Assembly (NCBI GenBank): GCA_963965975.1
Contig: OZ014418.1
Location: 880,501 to 944,500, forward strand
Length of the DNA stretch: 64,000 nucleotides
Source of the DNA: Xestospongia bergquistia
Taxonomy: Eukaryota; Porifera; Demospongiae; Haplosclerida; Petrosiidae
Direction of reading: 5' to 3'
This document shows, one piece after another, positions 49,754 through 64,000 of the stretch (position 1 is the stretch's first letter; the number at the start of each line of letters is the position of its first letter). The notes under the pieces were generated by a model. That model did not search any database and was not told where the DNA came from. It saw nothing but the letters and a program-made list of their open reading frames with translations. Made by a program: the position numbers and the translations under genes.

Positions 49754-51993
49754 TTATATTTTGACAACAGCTCTCAACTGGTCCAATTTATCAAGATGAA
49801 TTTGCAAACATAGCCCGTCTACAGATTGATCAAGTGATTTAGTCAGTCCATCACTAACACCTAATTGATTCAAATGAGCTAGCAACATACAAGTCTGTAA
49901 GAAATGGAAAAAATACAAAATAATAAAATTATATTTAAATAATATATAATTTACCTGTTCATTAGTGGGCAGAAATTGTTCTAGTTTCCAATTTCGTGAT
50001 TCTTCAAAATTTATACCATGTTGTACATATCTCCAATGCACTGGACAATTAGCTAAGAGATAAAGACCCACGGAGATAGCGTAACCTCCCCAATTAGAAA
50101 CTCCAGCCATAATAACATAATCACTTGCAACACTGCAACCAAGAACAGCTCCATTCTTCATAACTTTCTCAACTTTCTCCTTTATCTTTCCTAAACCAAG
50201 TTCATTTCCTCGATCTCCAATCCCAATTGTCACTATGGAAGAACTGTTCTGTGCATTTAAGAATACTTCATCGACTGGTTCAAGATATTCTGTGACATCT
50301 CTTCCCTTAGAAGTATAATGGCAACCATCTTTAGCAAGTCCTGTCCTCTCGATTGCTACAAGGCAATCAAATCCTTCACATTTTGATAGGATCAAATCTT
50401 TGCAAGATAGAAACTTGATCTTTGATTTCAAAGCTCCTGAAGAAACAAGAATTTCAATAGAGGATTCTATTAATCCTTTATTTCGTTCTTCTGAGACAAT
50501 GACAACCTTCTTTCCAAGTGTTTGTAGAGCTTGTGCTATTGACAAAGCTCCTGGAGGACCGTCTGTCTCCTCCAGATTTTGGCAGCCGGCGTTACAAGGG
50601 AAACCAAAAATAACAGCTATAGAATGAGCATGAGATAGAGTGAGAACTGATTTCATGAAGTCATCTTCTTCTCGTAATTCTTGAACCCCACAACCTCCTG
50701 GATCATCAAGTATTATCTTCTCCAATTCTTTTAGTTGTTTCAGATCCCGACCAGAAGCAATTGATGCATAGTAGGGCATTTTTAATGGTGCTATATCTAC
50801 AACTAAAGGTACATCATCTTGAGAGGAGACTTCAATATAAGACGATTCAGTATGAAGGTCAGTAATAAACATCGAAGAAGGATAATGAGTGAAAGCTAAA
50901 TTAGGTCCTATAAGAAAAACCAGATATTAAAAAACTCTCTCATATAAAGGAAAATTGACATCCTCTATTATTTCAGGATACTAGTTCTAGTCAGTGATAA
51001 TGTACTTAATGCATTACTAAGGGAGGTCTATACTTGGATTATATCCAAGACCTTAAAGTGCTTGGTATAGAGAGAGCTTTTATACAATTAATACAATTCA
51101 AATAGTTAGTATGTTGTTATCAAAACTTCTTAATCCTTACCTAAAGCTTCTATTGCCTGTATTCCAGTGACTCCACAAGCCCAGAAAACCGAAACCTCAT
51201 CATTGTGCGTAAGTGTGCTATCACTAAAGAATGTTTTTTTCATATCATATATCCCAATCTTTCTTGGGTCTCCAATATGAATAGGAGCTCCATGGGACTT
51301 TGGGTAACTTGACGTAATAGTAACCACATCTTGAAGATGTTCCCTCTTAATAGGTCGCATTGAGACAATCATTTTTGTACCAGTAAATTTGTTATTTACA
51401 TCATAGCAACTAATGTCGGTCATGTAAACGCTTACAGCTGTTTTTTCTTCTACATTTCGAATATTTATTCCTGCATTAAGGAGAGCTTGTTCAAACGAGA
51501 AGCTACACCCCAAATAAAATGATACTTGTCCTGTCCAATCAAAACCAGATAAATCTAACATATCCTGCACTTGTCGACCATGACTGAAAATAACATATCG
51601 AGGGAGATCAGTTCTGCAGAACAAAAAAGTTATAAAATCAATTGATGTTGTTATTTGTCATTACCTAACATCTGAGTTTTCTGCCAGTGGAGGAGCTACT
51701 AATTCTCCTGGCAAGCTACGATAAAGAAGCGGTAAAGGTGCTGAATTCCTCTTGCAAAACTCCTCAAAGTTATCAGCATCATGAGCTGGTACCACGGCTA
51801 AATTAGCTTGAACGTAACCCAAGCAGAATCCACTTGTTGGGCCGTAATATTTATTGGCTTGAAAAAGTTCTCTTGCTTCCTTTGGACTCAAGGAAGACGC
51901 GTTTTCAGGTGCTAACAGAAATTTTGGCTGGTCTGCCATCAAGTTGCAATTATTTAGCTCCGCCCCACTAGAACCACACCCCTCAAATTCCAT
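49754..51993 (-). CDS. DGLUCY: D-glutamate cyclase (DGLUCY, DUF1445 + DUF4392)
   Basis: DGLUCY converts D-glutamate to 5-oxo-D-proline and is mitochondrial in mammals. The N-terminal half is a DUF1445 hydro-lyase-like domain (LSPKEARELFQANKYYGPTS, VIFSHGRQVQDMLDLSG, YLGCSFSFEQALLNAGINIR, VSVYMTDISCY, FWACGVTGIQAIEALG). The C-terminal half is the DUF4392 cyclase domain (VIFGFPCNAGCQNLEETDGP, SKCEGFDCLVAIERTG, VTIGIGDRGNELGLGKI, ASDYVIMAGVSNWGGYAISV). The first in-frame ATG is at 51993; a second at 51939 (MADQPKFLLAPENAS) is equally possible and lies nearer the start of similarity. The gene is divergent from CFAP36 and its stop codon lies 136 bp from the kindlin start codon on the same strand. 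Confidence 0.92.
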
Positions 51994-52044
51994 AGAAACA
52001 AAACAAGGTGACCATACCACTGCAACTATCACTTTTTCTACAGA
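51994..52044. promoter_or_regulatory. Divergent promoter between DGLUCY and CFAP36
   Basis: Only 51 bp (105 bp if DGLUCY starts at 51939) separate the two start codons. No known motif is clear. Promoter function is inferred from position alone. Confidence 0.35.
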
Positions 52045-53613
52045 ATGGCGGCGGATGTTGAGTGGATGATGGACAGTCTGGTCCAGTTTCTAATGTCTCC
52101 AGTCTGGAGTTTTCACGTGAACAATTTTGTTGATCAGAATTGCTTGAGTGAGTGATCATAACATCATACCAGTATTCATGTGTTTTATTTTTACCCTATC
52201 AATCTTTCCTTGCTTCAGTTTTTGATACCGAAGAGGAAAATAAATTTTCATACACAGATGCTCATCGACAATACCAAACTATTGTAAGATTATGACATAA
52301 TTCCCATTTAATAATATAATAATAATTATAATACACTCTGTTATTGTCTCCAAATAAGGTTGAAAATCTGTTGCAAGAATTCATGAAAGAGTTACATATG
52401 ACTATGCCTCAGCTCATAAATGCTTGCTCTGAAGGAATCGCTAAGTCTACAAAACTTCAGGTATGTTATTGATGCCTCAAATTACGTTTGATCACAATTT
52501 TATTATATATATACTTTAGAAACTATTTCAACCATTATTAGCCGTGGACGATTTCTTGTTGTTCAAATCAATAATGGTACAACGCAATCTCCAGTTAGAT
52601 GAAGAAGTGCTTAAGAACTTGCAAGATTCAGAAACTTCTCCCATTCACAATAAAGAAGTCTCATCAACTCCAACTTCATCAACACATGTGAATGAGGAAG
52701 ACAAAATATTGCAGGATATCTTACTAAAGAGTAAAATAGAACATGAACAACATGTTCAACAGGAGGAGGAACAGTTTCAGAAACTAATAAGACAAGCCAC
52801 AGAAGAGAGTTTGAAAACTTATGAACTAGAAGTAAAGAAGTCAGCGCAGGCAAACTCTAGTGATCCAGTACTTACTCCAGTAAGTATTGCAACTAAAAGT
52901 CAATCTAATAGTGTTGGATCTGAGACTGAACTCGTGCAGACAAAGCTGTCTTCTAAAGCAGCGATCCTTCCAGCTCTTCCTTCTCACTTGATTAGTAGTA
53001 TAGCCAGCTCATCTGGTCCAACAAGTCTGATTGAACCTAATGCTGCTATTCCCCCCATAACTAATATTCCTACTAAAAATGTTTCACACTTTGAAACCCT
53101 CTCTAATCTACCAAAACAAACTAGCACTACCATCTTAGAACAGCCACTACAACTACCAATGACATCTCCTTTGAGTGAATCAACAACTCTAGGAGCTACA
53201 GAAGCAGCAGCAAATTGGCTTCAGAGTGCAAGAACTGAAGTACAAACTCATACATCATCTCTTAATGTGAGATAGCTGTAGTAATATTAATACTTGCTAT
53301 ATTCTGATTGTATTTTTATACTGTGTAGGGTACTGTAATGATCAATGAGGAAGACAGTGTACAAAAAAGGGAAGACTATTTGAAGCGACAACGAGACCAG
53401 TTGATTGCACGCAAAGTGAAGAAAAGAGAAGCTGAGTTAAAAGATTTCTTAAAAGATAATCCACCATCCTCTGAGAATGGATCAGTAACACATCCTCCTA
53501 TGAATAATATTGCTGTGAATTGTCAAAAAGAGAGAAAGCCAATTAAAGGCAAAGAAAAGAGAAAAGCAAAGCCTGTACTAACTCCTGCAGTGGCTGACAA
53601 AATAACACACTGA
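52045..53613 (+). CDS. CFAP36: CFAP36 (BART-domain ciliary protein)
   Basis: Starts MAADVEWMMDSLVQFLMSP. The N-terminal BART-like domain (WSFHVNNFVDQNCLIFDTEE, SYTDAHRQYQTIVENLLQEF, FQPLLAVDDFLLFKSIMVQ) matches CFAP36/CCDC104, which binds ARL3 in cilia. A glutamate/lysine-rich coiled coil follows (ILQDILLKSKIEHEQHVQQE), then a low-complexity serine/threonine/proline stretch, then the family's C-terminal coiled coil (EDYLKRQRDQLIARKVKKR). It has a few short introns and one large exon (about 52520-53273). The final exon ends at 53613. Ciliary function fits flagellated sponge cells. Confidence 0.9.
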
Positions 53614-53793
53614 GACTTGATAATTGTATAGTTTTGTGTTATTTTTGTTAAATAACAATTCTATTGATATTGAAACTAAAACCTAACTTGAAAAGAATTT
53701 TTTTGTTATATGTGTGAAATTAAAGTTATTTTACAATAAGAAATGAATGACAGATTGTTTTACAGACTGTCATATTATATATAATTATTTTGA

Positions 53794-53807
53794 AATAAAT
53801 GTTTATT
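53794..53807. terminator. Palindromic two-way poly(A) signal between convergent genes
   Basis: AATAAA on the plus strand (53794-53799) and AATAAA on the minus strand (53802-53807) form the palindrome AAATAAATGTTTATTT. The minus-strand copy directly abuts the stop codon of the 72-residue gene, so that mRNA would have a very short 3' UTR. The plus-strand copy lies 180 bp after the CFAP36 stop codon. The signals are seen; their use is inferred. Confidence 0.55.
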
Positions 53808-54026
53808 TTAACTACCATAGTTGAGATTCTCACCAGGTCCCCGAGCTCTGGTATAGGAAGTATTTCTTTTCCAGACTAGGTAACACAGCAAGGCCGTTAA
53901 GAAGACAGTGACTGTGAAGAAAATTGCAAATAAAACGCCAAAAGCAATAGCAAGATCATAATAACCACCGGCAGCTTCAGCTGGTGGAAAGCCGTGTCCT
54001 GGAGGAGGTGGTGGACCCCAGCTCAT
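53808..54026 (-). CDS. 72-residue single-pass membrane protein, unknown
   Basis: One coding exon. It starts with a glycine/proline-rich stretch (MSWGPPPPPGHGFPPAE), then one hydrophobic segment (about residues 26-48, AIAFGVLFAIFFTVTVFLTA), a KR dipeptide and a short polar tail ending NLNYGS. No signal-peptide cleavage is obvious. The charge pattern favours an outside or luminal N-terminus and a cytosolic tail. I do not recognise a family. The clean membrane segment, convergent poly(A) signal and absence of competing frames argue that it is real. A 5' UTR exon may lie upstream in 54027-54130. Confidence 0.6.
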   Translation of the reverse strand: MSWGPPPPPGHGFPPAEAAGGYYDLAIAFGVLFAIFFTVTVFLTALLCYLVWKRNTSYTRARGPGENLNYGS

Positions 54027-54727
54027 GCTCCTTCAATAGTGAGCACTGACAGTCTAGGAACCTGAGAAATTGAAGCTAAGATCTAAGTGTATAATCTCAT
54101 GCACTAACTTTATACTTCAGATGAAAGCCTGTTGTGGGTTGTGATGGCCCGGCTGGATTTAAGACAAATGCACCTGCAATTTATGTCAGTTACAGTTGTA
54201 GATAATACACTAAAAAGATACGATAATTCCTGGACTAATCTGTTCACACACAAGATGTACAAAGACAAAAATACCAGTTACATGTTAAGCCTACAGCACT
54301 TATACAAAGTAAATAACATAGTGTCATCTGAGAAAAAGACCTGGGTCATCTGATCATAAAATACATCAGTCTTATAACATACTTATACAGTCAAAAAAGG
54401 ATTGTTATTCAAATGAATGACTCAAGGGTTAATATCTTTCAAGGATGGTCCTAAGCTGAGTAGCTACCTGTAGAAACAACTCTTTATTAGAAAAATTGTT
54501 TAAGTGATAATTCCTGCCAGAGGCAGTAGGATAGAAAATGCTTTGTGTCAAGGATAAAATGGTCTTAGAGAAACTCCAGCACAACTGTGATGACATATGA
54601 GAAATGTATGTTTTTTAAAATATGTTTATTCATAATTGTGTAATATCGAACATAACTTTTATTTTATTATTTTTTGCAAATAAAATTATAAGAAAGAGAT
54701 CTGCTCCGTCATGTGACAGAGAATAGC
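54027..54727. other. Intergenic region between the small membrane protein and PPP4R3
   Basis: About 700 bp. The left part probably holds the promoter and 5' UTR of the 72-residue gene. The right part is the 3' flank of PPP4R3; the minus-strand sequence after its stop codon is AT-rich. No further gene is seen. Confidence 0.35.
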
Positions 54728-59561
<4,834 letters not shown>

Positions 59562-60004
59562 GGTGATTTCATCCACTTTTTAATAATATCTCAGTAGGTG
59601 TGGCCTGGTTACCTTGGAGACAATGTGGAAGTGGTAGATAGGTAGGTACTCAGGAGAGAAAATATATGAAGAATTGGGAAAGGAGTTGAAAAGTTTGTAG
59701 CTTGAATTAAGAATATGAAGAAGGATATAGAGAAGTCAAATACATTGATACTATCACCTAGGAATGAGAACAATGAATGATACCAATGAATAGACTAACT
59801 GAGCAATGAATACTTACATTCAAGAATAGTTAATCTTCAGATTTCTGCAAACCTTGTCTTTATACCGCCATCTTATAACAGAATGCACGTGAGAGGAAAA
59901 CTCCACCTCCTTAGTCCTTCTAGGCCATACGGAGATCTACGGATGTGTGTTTTAGTATTCTTTCTCCGATTGATTTTCCGTACTTAATAGTATACAGTGC
60001 CCAC

Positions 60005-60883
60005 ATGAGGAATTTAAGACGGCCAATAAAAGAAAGTGCACACCCATCGTTACCTCCTAGGACAATGGATATTGAAGATGCTTTAAAGAGAGCTGGCCAC
60101 TTTGGTATACTCCAAAAGAGAGCAGTTTTCTTGGTCGCTATCTTTCAGCTTGTATCATCTATAAATGTCTTAGTGATAACATTTGCTGGTATGACACCAA
60201 ACTGGCATTGTTATGAAGAAAGCAAACCAAATCACTTGTTAAATTTAACATATGATGAACGATGTCACATGTATGACAGTAACGCTGGGAATTGTACACC
60301 TGTTTATGACGAGGGATTTTATTCTGTGACAAAAGAGGTGGGTGTGGCTAATTATAATTAATTGTGCATACTAAATTCCTCTCTCCCTCTCTTTAGTGGA
60401 ATCTAATCTGTAAAAAATCTAATCTTATCAATCTCTCGCAAAGTGGTTTTTTCCTAGGATTTCTAGTAGGTGCTTATGTTCTTGGAGGGTTAGCTGATAG
60501 TGTGGGACGTAAGAAGGTTATACTAATCTACCTCATTGGTTTCACAATTCTACCTGTTTTAACGGCAATATCTACAAATTTTTATTTATTTTCTCTCCTT
60601 CGATTGGCAATGGGATTTGTAGTCTCTGGAGGAATCCCTTTTTTTGTTCTCATCTCTGAGATTTTGGGATCCAGTTATCGAGGTCTTTTATCAGTGTTAA
60701 TTTCAGCCTTCTTTGGTATTGGATTTGTCACACTCTCTCTTGCAGCATATTTACTTGGAGAATGGCGCAGTCTGGTTTTCCTTGCAGCCATTTTGACTGT
60801 TCCTTTTCTGTTCTTATACAAGTAAACTTATTTATTATATTATATATATATATATATTATGTATATATATATTATAAATTATA

Positions 60884-60914
<31 letters not shown>

Positions 60915-61454
60915 ATATATACACACAATAATATATATATAATATATGTTGTTTAGAATATAATTGATTTCATAAAGAGATCAATATATTAATATAGTTT
61001 TAGTTCTAATGTCTTAAGGAGGTGTTCATTATATATAACTCTACTCCCCTTGATATATCTCTATAGTATGTTTAATGTCATTTATTTCACTGTTGTTAAT
61101 ATACTAGGTATTTCCCTGAGTCACCTCGTTGGTTGTTAAGTATTGGTAATGTGAAGGAAGCAGAACAGGTCATTAAATATATTGCAAGAACTAACAAATG
61201 TACTTTACCTTCGGACTTCACTTTGTATAATGATGTTAAAGAAAATGGTGGTTCTTCAGTTGGTCTTGTTGATCTACTTAGACACAATATAATGTGTAAA
61301 AGAACTCTCTTAATAATGTGTTCATGGTAAATTATTAGAGTGGATAGATGGATGGATAAAGGGTAAATGGACAGATAGAAGAGTGATGGACAGACAGACA
61401 GATGTCTAAAGGGCAATAATGGTAGAATTTGTGAAAGACAAAACTCTTAATACA

Positions 61455-61503
<49 letters not shown>

Positions 61504-61788
61504 TATTAGGTTTACTATATGTATGGTGTACTATGGCCTATCTTTAGGTGTTGGCAATTTAAGTGACAATATTTACATCAGTCTCTCATTATCTGGTCTG
61601 GTAGAAATACCATCAAATCTATTGACATATTTTATAATGGACAGGTATTGTAGTTATTACAGTTATATCATTATATGTGTCTATTTTGTATAGACTTGGA
61701 AGAAGGTTGTGTAATTCTGGTTTTCTGTTTCTTAGTGGCATTGCCAGTATTGGTTGTGCTATTGTGCAGTTTTCTGAAAGTATGTAGA

Positions 61789-61841
<53 letters not shown>

Positions 61842-62109
61842 ATCTTTACTTTTCTTTACTTTTGTGTAGTTGATTATAGTGGGATACAGGTACTTCTCTC
61901 TCTCATTGGAAAGTTCTTTGTCTCTGCTGCTTTTTGTGTTATCTATACATATACTGCTGAACTATACTCTACTGATGTCAGGTACAGTGCTTAACTTTTT
62001 TTGTATCATTGTTTTGGTTTTTTATCTATAATAGAAACTTAGGTATGGGGATAGCAAATGTATCTGCAAGACTTGGTGGAATAATTGCACCTGTAGTTAT
62101 ATTGCTGGT

Positions 62110-62161
<52 letters not shown>

Positions 62162-62388
62162 AGGGAGGGAGGGAGAGAGGGGGGGGGGGAGGGAGAGAGA
62201 GAAGGAGGGAGGGAGAGAGAGAGAGAGATCTAATGACTTATTTTTTGTTTTCAAACTAGGACAATATTATGCCTGGTTTGTCAATGATGGCAATGGGTTC
62301 ATTAGCTTTTATTACCAGTATCTTGTGTCTTGGTTTACCTGAAACACTTAACACTCCTCTCCTTAATACAATTAATGAGGTCACATGA
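60005..62388 (+). CDS. SLC22-type organic ion transporter (MFS)
   Basis: A multi-exon major facilitator. The N-terminus MDIEDALKRAGHFG is the typical SLC22 start (ATG 60065); an in-frame ATG at 60005 adds 20 residues, so the true start is open. After the first membrane helix comes the large extracellular loop with four cysteines and N-glycosylation sequons (NLTYDERCHMYDSNAGNCTP). Signature motifs follow: GLADSVGRKKV, SPRWLLS and DRLGRRLCNSG, then later helices (YTYTAELYSTDVRNLGMGIA, ARLGGIIAPVVILLD). It ends LGLPETLNTPLLNTINEVT. Family members move organic cations, anions or zwitterions; the substrate cannot be told. Introns hold (TA)n, (ATT)n, (CT)n and (GA)n runs. Confidence 0.9.
60838..60932. 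repeat. (TA)n-rich tract in SLC22 intron
   Basis: Alternating TA runs with short AT interruptions fill much of this intron. It can form cruciform or hairpin structures but has no coding sense. Confidence 0.8.
62110..62228. repeat. (GA)n / GGGA-rich microsatellite after an SLC22 donor
   Basis: A GA run starting six bases after the donor (CTG|gtaaagagag) turns into GGGA/GGAG repeats and a G9 run. It is one of two clear cases where the purine strand is on the sense side next to a donor. Confidence 0.85.
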
Positions 62389-62849
62389 CACTGTCCCAAT
62401 ACATGTACTGAATATTTTCATAATAAGTTAATCATCTGTGACAATAAATGTCACTAGCTCTAAATAATTTTAGTTCATAAACCTACTAATTTATCACATG
62501 TATTCCTCAATATAATATATTTTATTTTACTTTGAACTATTATTGTAATATTATTATTTATCAATGTATCATTAGTTGTGTTATATTATAAATCAAGTAA
62601 TTAGTTCATCAATAATTAACAACTCTTTTTGTTAATTTTTGTTAATACTGAAAGATTTAAAATAAATTTATTTATTTATTAACACTAAGTTTCTTGATTA
62701 GGTGTTGTTTTTAATAGTTTACACCTAGCGGTCCTAGGATCAATTTTGGCTTGCCTAGCGGTCCTAGGATCAATTTTTAAAGTTACCATGCACATTAGTA
62801 AATCATTAATATCTTTTAATATTAGATTGATAAGGAGGTTAATAAATTT
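62389..62849. repeat. Convergent intergenic region with a 30-bp-period direct repeat
   Basis: AT-rich region between the SLC22 and LYST-like stop codons. At 62724-62747 and 62754-62777 the 24-base string starting CCTAGCGGTCCTAGGATC is repeated exactly. Within each unit CCTAG and CTAGG are inverted around GCGGTC. Nothing else is recognised. Confidence 0.6.
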
Positions 62850-64000
62850 TTAAGATATTAGTTCTTGAGCCAGTAAATTCATGTTATGAAAGGAACGATC
62901 AGCTATGTCAAAACTCTTGCCTAGGGGGAGTGAGAGAGACAGAGAAAGCAACTAAATACCAAACAGACATAGAAAAGAATACCTTGAAAGTCTAGGAACA
63001 TGTTGGTAAAAGGAGGTACTCGTACTAAAAAGTGTAGGACAATACCACTGTTAGAATAGTGAGAGCCATAATGATAAGGTTTGGATGAGAGTTGGGTTAG
63101 TCCTGGCATCATTGAATCTCTATTAGCACACTCAGATTGAAGATACTAACAATAAAACAATTAGATAATTTATAACAAAGCTATTCAGATTATGCTGAAA
63201 TCTTCAACTATAATATGTAATTATATTTACTCCTTACATTGTATGTGTCAATATATTTCTGTATTTTAGTATCATCTTGAATTGATATTGGTTTCTCTAG
63301 TTTCCTATAAATTATATTTTATAACAATTATTAATTTTGTCCTGTTACCTGAAGGAAGTATCTTGTGAGAGATCAAGTTCTTCACTTGTATAGTCTGATA
63401 GTATGAAAGGGAAGACTGAATATTGCATGAGATCATTAAATGTACGACCAGCGAGTTTATTGAGCTCCATTAAATACTCAAAGTTTGTTATCTCTCCTTG
63501 TTGCCAACTGAGAGAGAGAGAGAGAGAGAGATGAAGAGAATGGTTATAGTTGGTACTTACCCTAGAGAACCATCCTTAATTTCCCACTTTCTCCATCACC
63601 AGAATCCACGAGATTTGGCATAGCCAACTCAAGCAGACCATTGTGTACTTTGTCACGTTCCTAACAATAAATCACATGATTATCACATGATTGTTTCATG
63701 TAAAGTCTCTTCAAATGACCGTTGCATGTTAAAACAATATCACATGACTATCGCACGACTGACCCATGTAGTATCAAATGAGAGTAACGTAGTCACTCCA
63801 TTGATTAGAAATATCTCAAGAGTGTTATCCTTTAACATGTAACACCTGCAATGAATTTCTACAACATCTATATGTCGCCATGACAACAATTGTGTTTCTC
63901 GTCACAAGGTACAACCTAACATGACATAAAGGAGCTATTGTATTTGACATCATTGTTACCCAAACCTTGGTAATATTAGGATCTCCCAGAGGTACATCTC
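62850..64000 (-). pseudogene. LYST-like BEACH gene fragment, 3'-truncated and probably broken
   Basis: Minus-strand exons continue off the window edge. They encode the end of a BEACH-linked PH domain (CYMLKDNTLEIFLINGVTTL), then a BEACH domain: [83 protein letters not shown] and FDIADRSFHNM. The pattern is closest to LYST/LvsB, lysosome-related trafficking proteins. Two things are wrong. The exon at 63561-63660 ends in an in-frame TAG and its phase does not match the next exon. The frame also stops at 62850 partway through BEACH, leaving no room for the rest of BEACH or the WD40 repeats before the SLC22 gene. It may be a decayed partial duplicate, or a real short protein with a sequence error. 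Family call fairly sure; pseudogene status inferred. Confidence 0.6.

Noticed and set aside
54132-54353. Plus-strand frame of 73 codons after the small membrane gene
   Set aside because: No ATG at its start, no homology, and it lies in the probable 5' flank of the minus-strand gene.

Overview
The window is nuclear DNA of an early-branching animal, most likely a demosponge such as Amphimedon queenslandica. The grounds are an animal gene set (kindlin, CCDC88/girdin, PPP4R3, BRF1, SDE2, EAPP, CFAP36, SLC22), AT-rich DNA, very dense genes, introns often of only 45-80 bases, and many short tandem repeats in introns. The species name is an inference. No tRNA, rRNA, CRISPR array, operon or virus-like element was recognised.

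Layout, left to right: SDE2 (+, 1366-2872); a lysine/serine-rich nuclear protein of unknown family (-, 3138-4229); a deoxynucleoside kinase (+, 4366-5394); a DH-PH-PH RhoGEF (-, 5670-9683); a membrane-anchored tubulin-tyrosine-ligase-like protein (+, 9844-11738); Dicer copy 1 (-, 11798-17744); ALKBH6 (+, 17820-19122); Dicer copy 2 (+, 19375-25362); BRF1 (+, 25658-29012); an intronless rBAT/maltase-like glycosidase (-, 29167-31245); EAPP (+, 31325-32633); a CCDC88/girdin homologue (+, 33330-44600); kindlin (-, 45421-49617); D-glutamate cyclase DGLUCY (-, 49754-51993); CFAP36 (+, 52045-53613); a 72-residue single-pass membrane protein (-, 53808-54026); PPP4R3/SMEK (-, 54728-59561); an SLC22-type transporter (+, 60005-62388); and a damaged, 3'-truncated LYST-like BEACH gene (-, 62850 to the window edge).

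The most notable locus is the pair of full-length Dicers at 11798-25362. They are head to head with ALKBH6 between them. Both have nine coding exons with the same sequence of intron phases, and code for 1586 and 1583 residues with every helicase motif and RNase III catalytic acid in place. This is an inverted gene duplication in which both copies appear functional. One copy ends only 59 bp from the stop codon of a convergent gene.

Other strong points: a G-alpha-binding-and-activating (GBA) type motif and a triplicated coiled-coil segment in the CCDC88 homologue; an rBAT-like membrane protein with the full GH13 catalytic set but no light-chain cysteine; a TTL-fold enzyme behind an N-terminal signal anchor; (CT)n microsatellites placed as polypyrimidine tracts in front of 3' splice sites; and small hairpin elements and minisatellites in introns. 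Several gene pairs are divergent with only 51-160 bp between start codons, so shared promoters are likely. Splice junctions were inferred by eye from GT/AG sites, phase and family similarity.
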